A stretch of 64,000 bases of DNA, taken from Oopsacas minuta. Its lineage: Eukaryota; Porifera; Hexactinellida; Lyssacinosida; Leucopsacidae. The notes beneath the pieces were generated by a model. It made no database searches, had not been told where the DNA came from, and worked only from the letters and a program-made list of their open reading frames with translations. The stretch covers positions 1,371,372 to 1,435,371 of the forward strand of contig JAKMXF010000111.1 in the NCBI GenBank assembly GCA_024704765.1, in the 5' to 3' direction. Both the position numbers and the translations under genes were made by a program. Positions 21,201 through 31,721 of this stretch are shown piece after piece (positions within the stretch are counted from its first letter, which is position 1; each line of letters begins with the position of its first letter).

Positions 21201-24200
21201 GTACTTCCTCTGTCTGCACAGTTTTTCGAATAAATCAAGTGTTTGAGTGTAGTTGGATACCAGTACCATCTAGCGACATATATTATAACACATAAATATA
21301 GTAAACTTTCGTTATAACGAAGTGCTCGGAACCTCGGTTTCATATGTTAGAAGCGGAATTTCATTGCAAGCGGAGAAAAATCAATTACTTCCAAGTCATA
21401 GGGGGAAGGCAACTTCGTTATAACGGGGAGTTACTGTACGGTTAAATAACTTTGGCATTCATAGTTGTTGCATGGTTGATAGTATTAGTTACCTAATGTA
21501 TATTGCACTCCGCTCAAGACGGAAAGAATGTTCCAGCCAGATTAGTCGCAATTGGGGGAAATTCCTGATTAGGCCTTGTACATAATATCCACATTTCTTT
21601 CATTATCATTATCTCATTAATATAAGACTTCTCAGAGGCAAATTTTGTTAATTCATCAAAAAATATTAAAAATAAGTAAGTGGAATCATAGTAGTCTATG
21701 GTGGAATTTAATGAGAAGTGAGAAGTGAGAACACATTATACTAGACGAAGTAATAGCCTTCTCTATCCCTAGGGTCCGGTTAGCGTATGCATTCATTGTG
21801 TAGTTGAATTACATATAATAATGAACGGTGAATAAGGACAGAATTGCACTGACATTATTCGTGCTATATCCAAATTAGATCCGTTCGTTGGTCCCAGTAG
21901 AGTATATTTATGATGCATAACTAGTATAAATGTTAGGTACCTTATCATCAGATGTAGACTTAACCATAGCCAGTATTAGATCTAGTACTTGCATTTTTCC
22001 AGACAACTCGGGTTCAACCCGTCTCTGGTCGTGAGAACTTTTAGGAAACAGCTCTAATGCATTCTCGAATCCTTCTTCCCTGTGGAGAGCTTTCTCAAAC
22101 ACAAGAGCAGGGTGATTACACAGCTTCTTGAGCGTAGTGATGGAGGAGAGAGAAGATATCGAAGCTTTTCCACTGGCTTCTAGAACAGCTGCCTGGGTAA
22201 ATGTTAATGAGAATTTTAGATAAATTAAATTATTAATAGACTTTAGTGAACTGAACTAAATAGATTAATATGAAATTGATTATTAGTTCATTACATAGTA
22301 GGAGTACGAATTTTGACCATTCCCTTCCTTTTGGTGCCTTTGGTGTGTGTATTAACAAGATTATAATCAACTATGTTATTTACTGCTGTACATCTTGACA
22401 CATTAGGAATTGTTAAAGTAGAACTCAGCCCGGATAAGACGCACTTCATCATTCAAACAAAAACTTAGTTCCAATTCAATCTAATTTAATCCCTTTTGGA
22501 AAAGACGTACACTCGGATAATATGTACTGTTTTGTTTCTCTAAGCTCGCGTCTTATCTGAAACCCACCCAATCCACTGTATATGGTTATTGTGGTAGTTA
22601 ATTTTAGAATATTTCAGAATTAATAAAGCGTTTGATTATAAGTACATGTATCTGATGAAAATATTCATGCTTCAAGTGATTCGTATATGTATTAATTAAA
22701 ATTCAGAATTATCACTAAAATCTTATATTAATATGATTAATATCCATAATTCTATGTATAATTATTTATTTAATAATCTGAACAAATTCTTGCAAAATAT
22801 CAATATTAAAATGAAAATGAGAAATAGATTAATATATCTCAAATTAATGCTTTTACTTTTAATTTTACAAGTGAAATGCCAATGTTATACCCAATCTTTC
22901 ATCTGTATAGACAAGATCCCAAATATATACAAGAAGTGTGTAATCAACACAACAGACTATAATTCAATATCTGATAATATTAACAAATGCTCTATTGGAA
23001 GATACGAAAAGCTAGAGATACAAATCACACAAGGTCACGTCAAAATAAATATAAACCTTCCTGAAAATATCATCAAGTTAAAGATTAGTAACCCTAATGG
23101 GGTAGATAATGTTAGTGTAGAAGTATTCAATATACATGGCTACATCAGAAGTATGTCATTATATGGTGATAACATTCATATTAAACAACAAGACTTCTTC
23201 TGTCATTTTACAAATCTTTTAGAGTTACAGGCAGAAAAGTTGATATTCATAAATCCTCCTACATTTACACAGAACATATACTTGGAGAGGATTATTATAA
23301 ACCAGTCAGTGATGCTTAACCAGACTGATAGAGTAATAGACAATACATTTGTAGGAGGGTTAACCAAGTTAAAAGTCTTAATATGGAAGAGAGGGAGGAT
23401 AACTGGAATCCTTGATAATTCATTTTCTAGAATAGGAAGGCTGAATATTTTAGATCTAACAGATAATTGTATTAAAGAAATAACAGATAGCTCATTTGAT
23501 GGATTACAGAGTTTAACATATTTAGGACTGTCATCCAACACAATTACTAAAGTATATATTACTGCATTGACTGGGCTAACTAATCTTAAAATATTAGATT
23601 TAGCAAATAACCCTACATTCCCACTAGATTCCATCACTCCAGTTTGGTCGCTAGAGAGAGTTATAATATCTCACTACAATGCTACTTACTTACGACCTCA
23701 TCCATTCCAGCAACTACCAAACTTAGCTATTATTGAATTAGATTATATACAATTCCCTTGTGACTGTTCTAATCAATGGATATCACAACTACACGTATAT
23801 GAGATAGGTATAACAAAAATAGGATCTTACTGCCTGAATCAAGAGAAGCAAGTAGATGATACAACTTTATACACAGTTTGTGGTAACAATACATACACAT
23901 GCTTCAATCATTCTCAGTCTTGTCCAGCAGTTGAGGACTGGAGAGTAGATTATAGAGATAAGTGCTTCTGTTGTCAAGTGAATACCTCTGCTATATATAG
24001 TATTGATACCGGAGATTGTCATCAGCTGTGTAACAATATAGAAGGGAGCTACTATTGCTCGTGTATGGACGGACAATCAATATTCATCGAGAATTATTGT
24101 GAGGTGATCAACGAGGACAAATTTTGGGAAGTGAATACTGTAATATTTGCTGAACAAAACTTATTTCTACTTCTCCTGTTATTAACCGTCATTTCCTTTC

Positions 24201-26547
24201 TCATGATTGTACTAATCCTCATATTCCTACTGGTGATGGTGATAAATAAATATAAGAGAATGTTGAGGATAGCAGAGAGTATGCAAAGAAATAACGTGAT
24301 TAGTCTTGTACAACGTTCAAACAGTCATGTAATGAAAGAACTAGATATAGCTTCATATGACAGTGAGTATCACCAAATAATAGCAGAGCGGGAATACGAG
24401 TGGATTACATATAAAAGAGCTAATACTGATGTGGTGTATTCAAACACAAAAGATGATCAGATAGATCAAAGTGTGACTGCATTGAGTACTCAAAATATAT
24501 ATTTACCATAATATTATTGCTTTGAATATTTTCGTATTCATTAAATTTGCTCAGTAAAGAATGCTTCTATATAAACATAACTGGGTTAGAGGTAATGAGC
24601 TTAAATGCAAGCTGAAATTCTCAACTTTCTAATGAGATAAATGATCAATCTTGTACAGATATACGTCCGTATAGCCTGGATAACCCAGAGGCTGGATCTC
24701 CCTGTTATCAGGTTGACTATACTAACTGTACTATGCTACTCTAAAGTAATTTGAAACAGCAACCACATGTCTCATACTACATAATATCATATCTGAAATC
24801 TGTATCATATAATTTTGAGATTTGAACTTAGCCAGCATCAAAAGTTATATAAAATACACAAGTATCTCACCTGATCAGTCTTTGACTTGACAAACCGTTT
24901 GTATAATTTAGTTTGTAATGGAGATAGTCTACAGCAGACCAACTGCTCTACCTTAACAGGCAGATATTTGGTGAGAATAGATGCAGTACGTCTAATGATA
25001 CACCTGTTAACAAGCTCTATCAGTTCCTGGAGTTTCTCGCTTCCCTTCTCTCTCTCCTTCTCACTAGCGTCTGAATCTCTACTACGCATTATAGGTATCT
25101 ACATTTATCGTGTAAATTACTAAAGAATTCAACACTGAGAGCATTCATTCACTAACCTCGTATGTTTTATGGAATTCACTCTCAGTACCCAGAATTCCAG
25201 CATTCACGAAATGAACTAGACTAAAATACTCCAGTAAGTCATTCTGAATAGGAGTTCCAGAAAGGAGCACTCTCCTCTTTGCGTTGAGTTTGTTCAGAGC
25301 AGTGTATGTCTGACTCTCTGAGTTCTTGAGACGATGTCCTTCATCACAAATAACAATACCAACTTCTCCCCTGTGTAGGACATTAGCATGAAGACGGAAT
25401 CCTTCGTAGGATAATATAAGCACCTGTACTCCTGCTCTTACCCTCTGGTCTAAGATAAATTGTAGCAGCTTCTTGTCGATCTCATCTTTGCTCCCTGAGT
25501 CAATTGCTAGACAGCGAACTCTTCCGAACAACCACTTGTCAAACTCTTTAGCCCAATTCTTAACAAGACTAGAGGGACATACAATGATAGCCTTACTGGC
25601 AGTAGGAACAGCTTCTGGGCTCTGTCTAATCAGAGTCCATACAAGAGTGATGCACTGGAGAGTCTTTCCCAGTCCCATTTCATCAGCCATTACACATCCG
25701 TAGCTGCCTTCAATCCTCTTTCCGGTAACACACTCGTATAGGAACTTGACGCCTGACCTCTGATGTGGTCTCAGTACCTGGCACAGGATAGGGTCTACTA
25801 CTACGTGTACCTACAAACACTATATGCTGTATATTGTACTGTTATATTGTAGACTAATTGTATACAGAGGCTTAGCTGGGCTGGACAAGAGTGTGGTAGC
25901 AACCCAAATAAGAAATGCTAGCTAGCCTTTGGGTACAGGCCGCACTTAAATGGGTGTGCCAAAGGTGCCGCAATGCTTGGGTTGCTGACAATTGCCCTGG
26001 TTGATAGAAATCCCAAAGCTACGCCTGTCTGTACCCGTGTGCCACACACTTTGGCTACTGGTCTGGTTATATTTATACACACCTGAGTTTTGCTATTATC
26101 CTTAGAACTAGATAGCTGTTCTTGCGGGCTCTGTTCTGGTGGGTAGTAGAGGACCAGTGCCCCATCGGAGTACGGGTCGTGTAGTGCTACTCGTAGTCCC
26201 GTTCTCCTCATACCCAGACACTTACTGCTACTGCTACCACCTGCATACCCCTCCAATGGGACCTTGAAGGGTTTCTTCAGGATCTGTAATATGAACTGTT
26301 CATGGTTAAAGTAAGACATCTTTCTTGTCTCATTTTTCTCCTTTCCGTCTGTCTCCCCATCTGAGTCAATTTCATCTAACAACTGTTTGTAGCAAACTCT
26401 CTTGTTCGGAAACCTCTTCGCATCGGACGAACGCTTCCTTGCCAAGCTAGTAGGAGGTTTGTAAAGTGTGTTTGGGTCTCTGTTTTCATTAGGAGACTGC
26501 TCACTCAAGATAATGCTAACCCTGCTAGGCGCATAAGATCTTCTCAT
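18291..26547 (-). CDS. RAD54L: RAD54 recombination repair ATPase
   Basis: Six exons: 26083-26547, 25157-25810, 24871-25098, 21941-22192, 20942-21269 and 18291-18640, all with GT-AG ends and consistent phases (0,0,0,0,1), giving 758 aa against 747 in human RAD54L. The start MRRSYAPSR matches the animal RAD54 N-terminus. The Swi2/Snf2 motor is intact: motif I DEMGLGKT (Lys204), motif II DEGH in [13 protein letters not shown], motif [12 protein letters not shown], then the C-terminal lobe with [16 protein letters not shown] and [13 protein letters not shown]. The last exon, mostly without long frames, holds [16 protein letters not shown] and ends [13 protein letters not shown]. Known role: remodels DNA with RAD51 during homologous recombination. 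Introns 3 and 5 (22193-24870 and 18641-20941) each enclose a complete gene on the opposite strand. Confidence 0.97.
18695..18728. repeat. two-tier hairpin in RAD54 intron 5
   Basis: CTTGCCC pairs with GGGCAAG, and inside it TGGAG pairs with CTCCA around the loop ATAA. It lies about 55 bp into the intron. Function unknown; it may be a repeat remnant. Confidence 0.5.
19382..19833. mobile_element. hAT-like element with AGGGTTGCCAGA ends
   Basis: Left end TAGGGTTGCCAGA and right end TCTGGCAACCCCT are inverted copies. Flanking 8-mers TACGGCCC and TACGGTAC agree at 6/8, as expected for an old hAT duplication. It shares end type and subterminal (C)CCGGAC/GGGTTTGGA words with the element at 62802-63301. 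It is non-coding and lies in RAD54 intron 5. The rest of 18641-20167 is intronic sequence without other recognised features. Confidence 0.7.
20168..20881 (+). CDS. PNPO: pyridoxamine/pyridoxine 5'-phosphate oxidase, nested in RAD54 intron 5
   Basis: Intronless, 237 aa. The FMN-binding split-barrel family is clear: [76 protein letters not shown] and the family-typical end W.ITRLQP. It oxidises pyridoxamine-P and pyridoxine-P to pyridoxal-P in the vitamin B6 salvage pathway; glycogen phosphorylase in this window uses that cofactor. The first Met is at 20168 and a second at 20222 (MCADKSS); the 18 residues between them are short, basic and hydrophobic and could be a weak mitochondrial leader, so the start is uncertain. 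The stop lies 60 bp from the 3' edge of RAD54 exon 5 on the other strand. Confidence 0.95.
   Translation: MFCLITTRILSRSLQLAKMCADKSSSISIDPSQKRLQYDTPILNNVDKNPFIQFQQWYEKASSVSEIEEPNAMCVSTCNKEGKPSSRMVLMKKFTERGITFYSNQESRKGGEMTYNSNVALLFYWTALKQQIRIEGRVERVPDTEADDYWSTRPMMSRITTVVSQQSRPVSSREELERKIEEVKEREGDGVKRPSHWIGYLVVPDTFEFWQGHSGRLHDRFQYKSIGGDWDITRLQP
21299..21436. mobile_element. 138-bp MITE in RAD54 intron 4
   Basis: Left TAGTAAACTTTCGTTATAAC and right end (inverse) CAGTAACTCCCCGTTATAAC are inverted copies followed by GAAGT on both sides. TA flanks both ends. Pogo-like by end form; no coding capacity. Confidence 0.75.
22811..24511 (+). CDS. LRR-EGF single-pass receptor with tyrosine-rich tail, nested in RAD54 intron 3
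   Basis: Intronless. I start at the Met at 22811 (566 aa), just before the hydrophobic signal peptide ([16 protein letters not shown]); the open frame extends 26 Asn-rich residues further up. The ectodomain has several leucine-rich repeats ([38 protein letters not shown]) with a Cys-rich C-cap (PCDCSNQWI), then a Cys-rich block with an EGF-like module ([16 protein letters not shown]). One strong transmembrane segment is followed by an 88-residue tail with seven Tyr. SEYHQI fits the ITIM consensus, and VVYSNT fits a Grb2-type YxN site. Codons are much more AT-rich than in the neighbouring enzymes. The likely role is a cell-surface adhesion or recognition receptor; its ligand and orthologue are unknown. 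Confidence 0.85.
   Translation: MKMRNRLIYLKLMLLLLILQVKCQCYTQSFICIDKIPNIYKKCVINTTDYNSISDNINKCSIGRYEKLEIQITQGHVKININLPENIIKLKISNPNGVDNVSVEVFNIHGYIRSMSLYGDNIHIKQQDFFCHFTNLLELQAEKLIFINPPTFTQNIYLERIIINQSVMLNQTDRVIDNTFVGGLTKLKVLIWKRGRITGILDNSFSRIGRLNILDLTDNCIKEITDSSFDGLQSLTYLGLSSNTITKVYITALTGLTNLKILDLANNPTFPLDSITPVWSLERVIISHYNATYLRPHPFQQLPNLAIIELDYIQFPCDCSNQWISQLHVYEIGITKIGSYCLNQEKQVDDTTLYTVCGNNTYTCFNHSQSCPAVEDWRVDYRDKCFCCQVNTSAIYSIDTGDCHQLCNNIEGSYYCSCMDGQSIFIENYCEVINEDKFWEVNTVIFAEQNLFLLLLLLTVISFLMIVLILIFLLVMVINKYKRMLRIAESMQRNNVISLVQRSNSHVMKELDIASYDSEYHQIIAEREYEWITYKRANTDVVYSNTKDDQIDQSVTALSTQNIYLP
24512..24870. other. rest of RAD54 intron 3 downstream of the nested receptor gene
   Basis: About 360 bp between the receptor stop and RAD54 exon 3. 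It must contain the receptor 3' UTR; no other feature seen. Confidence 0.5.
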
Positions 26548-26649
26548 TGTACTACAAAAACGATATGTAATGAGATATAAAAAGTCCATTGTGCGGAAGT
26601 ATAATGATCTTATTGTAACAGGTCTGTGGAGCATTCCTGGCACCAGTCC

Positions 26650-26880
26650 AAGGAAAATTCTGAACTACATCTAGAATAATGTCATGAATGCAACATAGCA
26701 GGCTGTGAATGCAATAATACCTCACTTACAACCAATCTTCTCTCGCTAATTCCAGAAATATCTAATCCAACTTCTATATAACCCTTCACTATGCCCAGAG
26801 CTTCAATTAGCAGAGTACAAAATTGCAAAGCATTCAAGGCAGAATTCTGAGCTACACTTAGAATAGTGTCGTAAATGCAA
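26650..26880. repeat. diverged direct repeat pair upstream of RAD54
   Basis: Two 45-bp stretches, 26650-26694 and 26836-26880, share AATTCTGA, CTACA, TAGAATA, TGTC and AATGCAA in the same order, 186 bp apart. They lie 100-330 bp upstream of the RAD54 start codon. Could be transposon remnants or paired regulatory sites. Confidence 0.5.
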
Positions 26881-27063
26881 TGATTCTACATGCAAGCATG
26901 CACACTCAATTTTATTATATGATATAATGAAATAACAGTAGGGCTCTTGATAAAGCCCCTGTCATAGCATTCTAATACACTAAGGCAATCGCAATGGCTA
27001 TTTTTTCAGGATCAGGGATTGATCAACCGAGTTTGGGATTATTATGCTGGAGTGTATATGGGC

Positions 27064-27745
27064 CAGGGTTGTAGTGCTCAAATTTCTAGTGGGGGAGCGC
27101 TTAAAAAAGAATATATTACGCAAAAATTTGTAAAACAAAGTTATTTTTCTATCAACGAAACATGTAATCCACATTACGAGTAATATAAACTAAAAATACT
27201 TCTAAATAATGTTGTCCTTCTTCGGTGCAAATGTAACAGTCGACTCCGTAATCCATTCTTGCCAAACGATTCTATATTAATAATCGTCTAAAAGCGTCAG
27301 TATTGAATTCTAGGTCCCTTTTACTACTCTTTGCCACATCCCTGAGTAAGTCGAAAAATAATGAAATAATCTTTTATGGAATTTCACATAACTGTAGGTG
27401 TAGGAGGCCATTAGTTATTGATAGACAGTATGGCAAACCCCAATTGCACCATTGTTATAATGGTCCAGAATATGCAAAATTGCCACACGGTTGATAGGAT
27501 CACTTGGCCAAAACAGTGCAGTATGATGTTAAATACTTCCTGAGACCGGGCCAACACGTTTAATCCTCTTGATTGGTTGGTAATGGCCTGGAGCCGATGT
27601 TACCCTATTAAGAGGAGTTGACTAGAGTACGAAAGAAGGACAACTCCGGAAAACTTAATCTACCTTCATTTAATTATAATAACAATAATCAAGTTAAAGT
27701 GGGGAGCGCCTCTCCCCCCACACCTCCCCCTACACTACACCCCTG
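27064..27745. mobile_element. hAT-type non-autonomous element, 682 bp
   Basis: Left end CAGGGTTGTAGTG and right end CACTACACCCCTG are inverted copies with one or two differences. The flanking 8-mers ATATGGGC (27056-27063) and ATATGGGA (27746-27753) match 7/8. The short frames inside (for example 27303-27494) show no transposase similarity. The intergenic flanks 26881-27055 and 27754-28318 are AT-rich with nothing recognised. Confidence 0.85.
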
Positions 27746-28318
27746 ATATGGGAGAATGAATGTATTACATACTTGCAGAAATACATGCCATCATTCCATA
27801 AAAGCAAATATTTGTCAAAATATGCAAAAATTATTTATTTTGTAATCAATAATTCAGCGAATTATCAAAAGAATGCTCCATCTTTAAACCATTATTTCGA
27901 GTCAAACTCTTGGTTCTAAAATGAGCTGGTAAAATCAACTCATTATTTTGAATGAGTTGAATCAGCTGGTAGACAAATAGTTTTTTGCCAACTCCAAATA
28001 AGTTGATACAGCCTTTCTTTATTAATTTATTAATTTAATTTTATTATTATTATTTCAGGGTACTCTGGTATTTCTCAACCAATTTCTTATCAGAACAATC
28101 AGATTATCGATATTATCTCGTTACATAATAGTTAATTCTATGGGATTACCTGTTATGAACACCAAATCTTGGACAAAAGTGGCGATAATTAAATTTAAAT
28201 AAGTAATATGAACTTTCCATGTAATTAAAAAATTACTTATAGGCAATAGATTCTATACTATTTCTTTTTGATCTATTTATTCAATATCTTTGGTAATTGA
28301 GAGTCTGAGATTTGAAAG

Positions 28319-29221
28319 ATGAATCGCTCTTACAAAGAAGTAAAGATCCCAGTTTCATGGGGAACATTAGCTGGCAAGCTCTGGCTGCCTAACTGCCCTC
28401 AAACTACCAAACTATCGGGAGTCTTAATGATGCATGGAATTCTAGACAATGCGTCCAGCTTCGACCCTTTAATCAAATATTTTCCCCAAGAAATGACTTT
28501 ACTATCCTTAGATCTAGCTGGACATGGATTTTCTGATCACTACTCTGAGAAACTCTCTTACCAATATTTCAGTTTACTATCCGATGTGATTGAAGTATTG
28601 AGGTTTCTGTCTTGGGAGAAACCTATTCTGGTTGGACATAGTTTGGGTGGAGTATTAGCGATAAATATAGCAGCTATTTTACCAGATAAAATAGGTAAAA
28701 TCATAATATTGGATGGATCATATCCGCCTAAAATACGGTATGAACTTTTCTCTGCGTACATGTCTAGATTATATGAAACAGAAATTGGCCCAAATAAAGA
28801 GAAGATTTATTCGACAAAATTGGCTGTAGTAGAAAGGATATTGGAAGGCCATCCCGACCTGAGTCGATCTTCAGCTGAGATTCTGTCAACAAGAGGTTGT
28901 AGAGAAGTGAATGGGGGATATATTCTGACAAGAGATATCGGCATACCCAAAATACTCCTTTTCTACAGTCGATATGTATTTTGGAAAGTTCTGGATCAGT
29001 TCATATTAGATAACATTACTATGCCTGCTCTCTTCACAATTTCAGAAGAATCTTTTCAATTTACACATCAAAAAGAAATTGAAAAAGCTGGTATTAAACT
29101 GTCACCTACGACTAGATTGGAATACGTGAAAGGAGGTCATCAAGTACATATGGATGATCCGAGAGAAATTGGGAAATTAATTACAACGTTTTTGGAGCAA
29201 AAGAGAAAATCAAAGTTGTAG
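28319..29221 (+). CDS. SERHL2: alpha/beta hydrolase, SERHL2-like serine hydrolase
   Basis: Intronless, 300 aa. It has the SERHL2 pattern: PVSWGTLAGKLW, MMHGILDNASSFDPLI, SLDLAGHGFSDHYS and the nucleophile elbow VGHSLGG with Ser108, then ILDGSYP, and GGHQVHMDDP with the probable catalytic His274. Family members are peroxisome- or vesicle-associated serine hydrolases of uncertain substrate. I see no signal peptide or transmembrane segment; the C-terminus (KSKL) resembles a PTS1 peroxisomal signal (SKL at the very end), which supports a peroxisomal location. Gene isolated, facing away from RAD54. Confidence 0.93.
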   Translation: MNRSYKEVKIPVSWGTLAGKLWLPNCPQTTKLSGVLMMHGILDNASSFDPLIKYFPQEMTLLSLDLAGHGFSDHYSEKLSYQYFSLLSDVIEVLRFLSWEKPILVGHSLGGVLAINIAAILPDKIGKIIILDGSYPPKIRYELFSAYMSRLYETEIGPNKEKIYSTKLAVVERILEGHPDLSRSSAEILSTRGCREVNGGYILTRDIGIPKILLFYSRYVFWKVLDQFILDNITMPALFTISEESFQFTHQKEIEKAGIKLSPTTRLEYVKGGHQVHMDDPREIGKLITTFLEQKRKSKL

Positions 29222-29325
29222 TTAGTGTATGTTATGTGACAAGTATGTACACTGTGCATGTGTTTTATATTAAAATAGGAGATACAGTCATGGTACTAAT
29301 TTCATTGTGGGTCTTATTTTTCTAA

Positions 29326-29452
29326 GGGCTATTCAATGGCTATTTAACGTTTCAAGGAGAGGGGAAGCAAAAGCAACAGCCCTATTCTCTGAATATTAAA
29401 ACAAGCGTGACTTAGGTGTGGGATTTGTCTAACGTAACATTTGAACGGTCCC
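29326..29452. mobile_element. Harbinger-like MITE with TAA duplication
   Basis: Right end (read inward) GGGACCGTTCAAATGTTACG and left end GGGCTATTCAATGG...TTTAACGT are imperfect inverted copies; TAA lies on both sides (29323-29325 and 29453-29455). The right end closely resembles the MITE at 49976-50134, so they are probably one family. 127 bp, non-coding. Confidence 0.6.
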
Positions 29453-29645
29453 TAAATATCAGGGTTGCTGTGGGAATGGGAATTCGCATGGGAAACAGTG
29501 GGAAATCTTATGGGATTTCCCATAGAGATCCTGTGGGAACGGTATTTGAAATTCTGTTTCCACAACTGTGCTAAATACAGAATATGATTTTCATACTTTT
29601 CAAATGATATAAATTTACTGAAGTTACGCACATTAGAATAACTTT

Positions 29646-31419
29646 ATGGCTCAATCAATTAGTAAAGAGTTTGATTATGTTAAAGAAGACGTTAAGTATC
29701 CTTATCACTATAAAAATGATTCTATGGGACATAACCCAATATTAAGTGAGAGATTACTAGAACCTAACCACCATGTTAATAAACCCAGACGCAGGAAGAA
29801 GAGGACAGGTAGATCTGTTCACAATGCACACACACCTCACCTGGATATTATAGAAGCTACTGACAAGAAAGATGTACTTCAACAGAGCCTGTTTATTTCA
29901 TTGCCTTTAGAAATATTATTAAAGATTTCAAGTGAGTATTCTCTATCAGCAAGAGACCTTATAAACCTATCTCTCTCATGCAAGTACTTCTCTGCTTCTA
30001 TTCTTAACGGACGCTGTATAGCCGAGGAGGCAGCCAAATTGGGATTATATTATCTCCTTAGCAACAGCATTCCTATGGCATTAGAAAGGATACGGATTGA
30101 AGGAATGGATCAGCTGTTAAATGAATGTCTTACTCCCAACAGCAATGAGACATGGCTACAAGTATATGATGCTGTACATAAGCTATATACGCAGAAATAT
30201 GTGGATAAAGGAACCATGTGTTGTGCAGGTGGGTCACACACTGGTATTGTAACGGAGGGAGAGCTGTACACCTTTGGACTGGGTAATAATGGGCAACTGG
30301 GATTAGGCAGCTATAATGACGTATTAATTCCTACACAGGTGAATATACAGCCATATGGGAGGGATTTTATGAGGAGAGGACTGAGAGTGGACAGGGTGAA
30401 AGCACGCTACATATCGTGTGGACTTTTGTACAGTGCTCTTGTATCAGATAGAGGAGTGTTGTATACGTGTGGAAAGAATACCCGAGGAGAGTTAGGCTAC
30501 CCAGCACTGAGGGACGAAGGAGAGCAGGATGACCAAGGGTTCGATATAATAAATATCATTTCTGTATCATCTATTAAATAATCTTCTTATTAGATATTTT
30601 CCTTACTTCTTCGTTGGAGTACTTTTGCCAGAATCTATATCCGTTAAGACAGTAGAGTGCGGAGATCATCACACAGCAATAATCACTGATACAGGACTAC
30701 TATACACGTTTGGTGGGAATGAACATGGACAGCTGGGGTTAGGAGACTTTTCAAACAGGAGAGAACCAGCACTGGTAGAGACATTGAGGGCATTTATATG
30801 CACTCAAGTGTCAGCATTCACTCACACAGCTGTGGTGACTGTTTGTGGGGCCCTGTTCACGTTTGGAGAAGGTGAGCGTGGACAATTGGGTTCTTGTGAT
30901 GCTAAGACTTGTCCGGTGCCTAACAGAGTGAATTGTCTGAAGAGAAAGAGGGTTATACACGTAGCAGCTGGATACTCGCACATGCTTGTAGTGACATCAC
31001 GGGGAGAACTCTACTCGTGTGGATGGAATGCTCACTACCGTTTAGGTATCAGAGAGCTTGCTCCCTCCTCTATAGCTGTAGAACCTACTAAGGTGTTATT
31101 TCCTGGGGTAGTGAGGATTAGAAAGGTGTGGGCAGGTATGTCACACAGTCTAGCTCTCTCTGAGGGAGGAGAGCTGTACGGATGGGGACGTAACTTGAAT
31201 GGAGAAGTAGGAGTAATGGGATTGGAAACAGAGTACCAGATTACTCCCAAATGTATACTCAGTGTTAAAGAGCCAGTTGTTCAGGCTAGTGGAGGACTTA
31301 GTCACACCTTAGCAGTGACAGCTGACGGAGGAGTGTACTCGTGGGGATCTGGTGCTAAGGGGAGATTGGGACATGGTACTACACATAACAAGATATATCC
31401 TGGATTAATCAAAGTATAG
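29646..31419 (+). CDS. F-box protein with seven RCC1 repeats
   Basis: Two frames that belong together. My best model is exon 1, 29646-30538, a 55-nt intron (donor GTTCGA, acceptor TCTTATTAG), and exon 2, 30594-31419, giving 572 aa. The donor is weak, so the exact join or a frameshift is open. An F-box follows a basic stretch (PRRRKKR): LFISLPLEILLKISSEY, about residues 78-125. Seven RCC1 units follow, each with H or Y...V...G.LY.(F/C/W)G....G.LG: GELYTFGLGNNGQLGLG, GVLYTCGKNTRGELGY, GLLYTFGGNEHGQLGLG, GALFTFGEGERGQLG, GELYSCGWNAHYRLG, GELYGWGRNLNGEVG and GGVYSWGSGAKGRLGHG. That completes a seven-bladed propeller. Expected role: SCF ubiquitin ligase adaptor with the propeller as substrate binder. 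Human FBXO24 has a similar domain combination, but orthology is not shown. Confidence 0.85.
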
Positions 31420-31721
31420 ATTTCATGTTTGTTAGTTGTTTGTGTGTATTATTGCATGAAGAAACAGTAGCGTAGCCAGAGTAATAAGGGTGCACAAAGC
31501 TAAACGTAGTGAGCCGCTATCTCTTATCCTTAGACTATGCGTACAGCTACTTGTACAATGCAACTAATCTTAAGTCTAAGATGAATGACTGTGTCTGTTT
31601 GTTTATCTGTTGCCAAGGAAAGGATTTACGGTATGCAATTTTGAAATTGTCGCATAACTATATATTTATCGTGTTTATCAAGGAAGTAAATAGAATTCAA
31701 TAAAACTTCATTAAATATATC

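Noticed and set aside
27303-27494. 63-aa frame in the 682-bp hAT element
   Set aside because: Too short and without transposase motifs; the element is non-autonomous.
31467-31500. Single hAT-like end CAGTAGCGTAGCCA
   Set aside because: No right end or duplication could be located, so it is not called an element.
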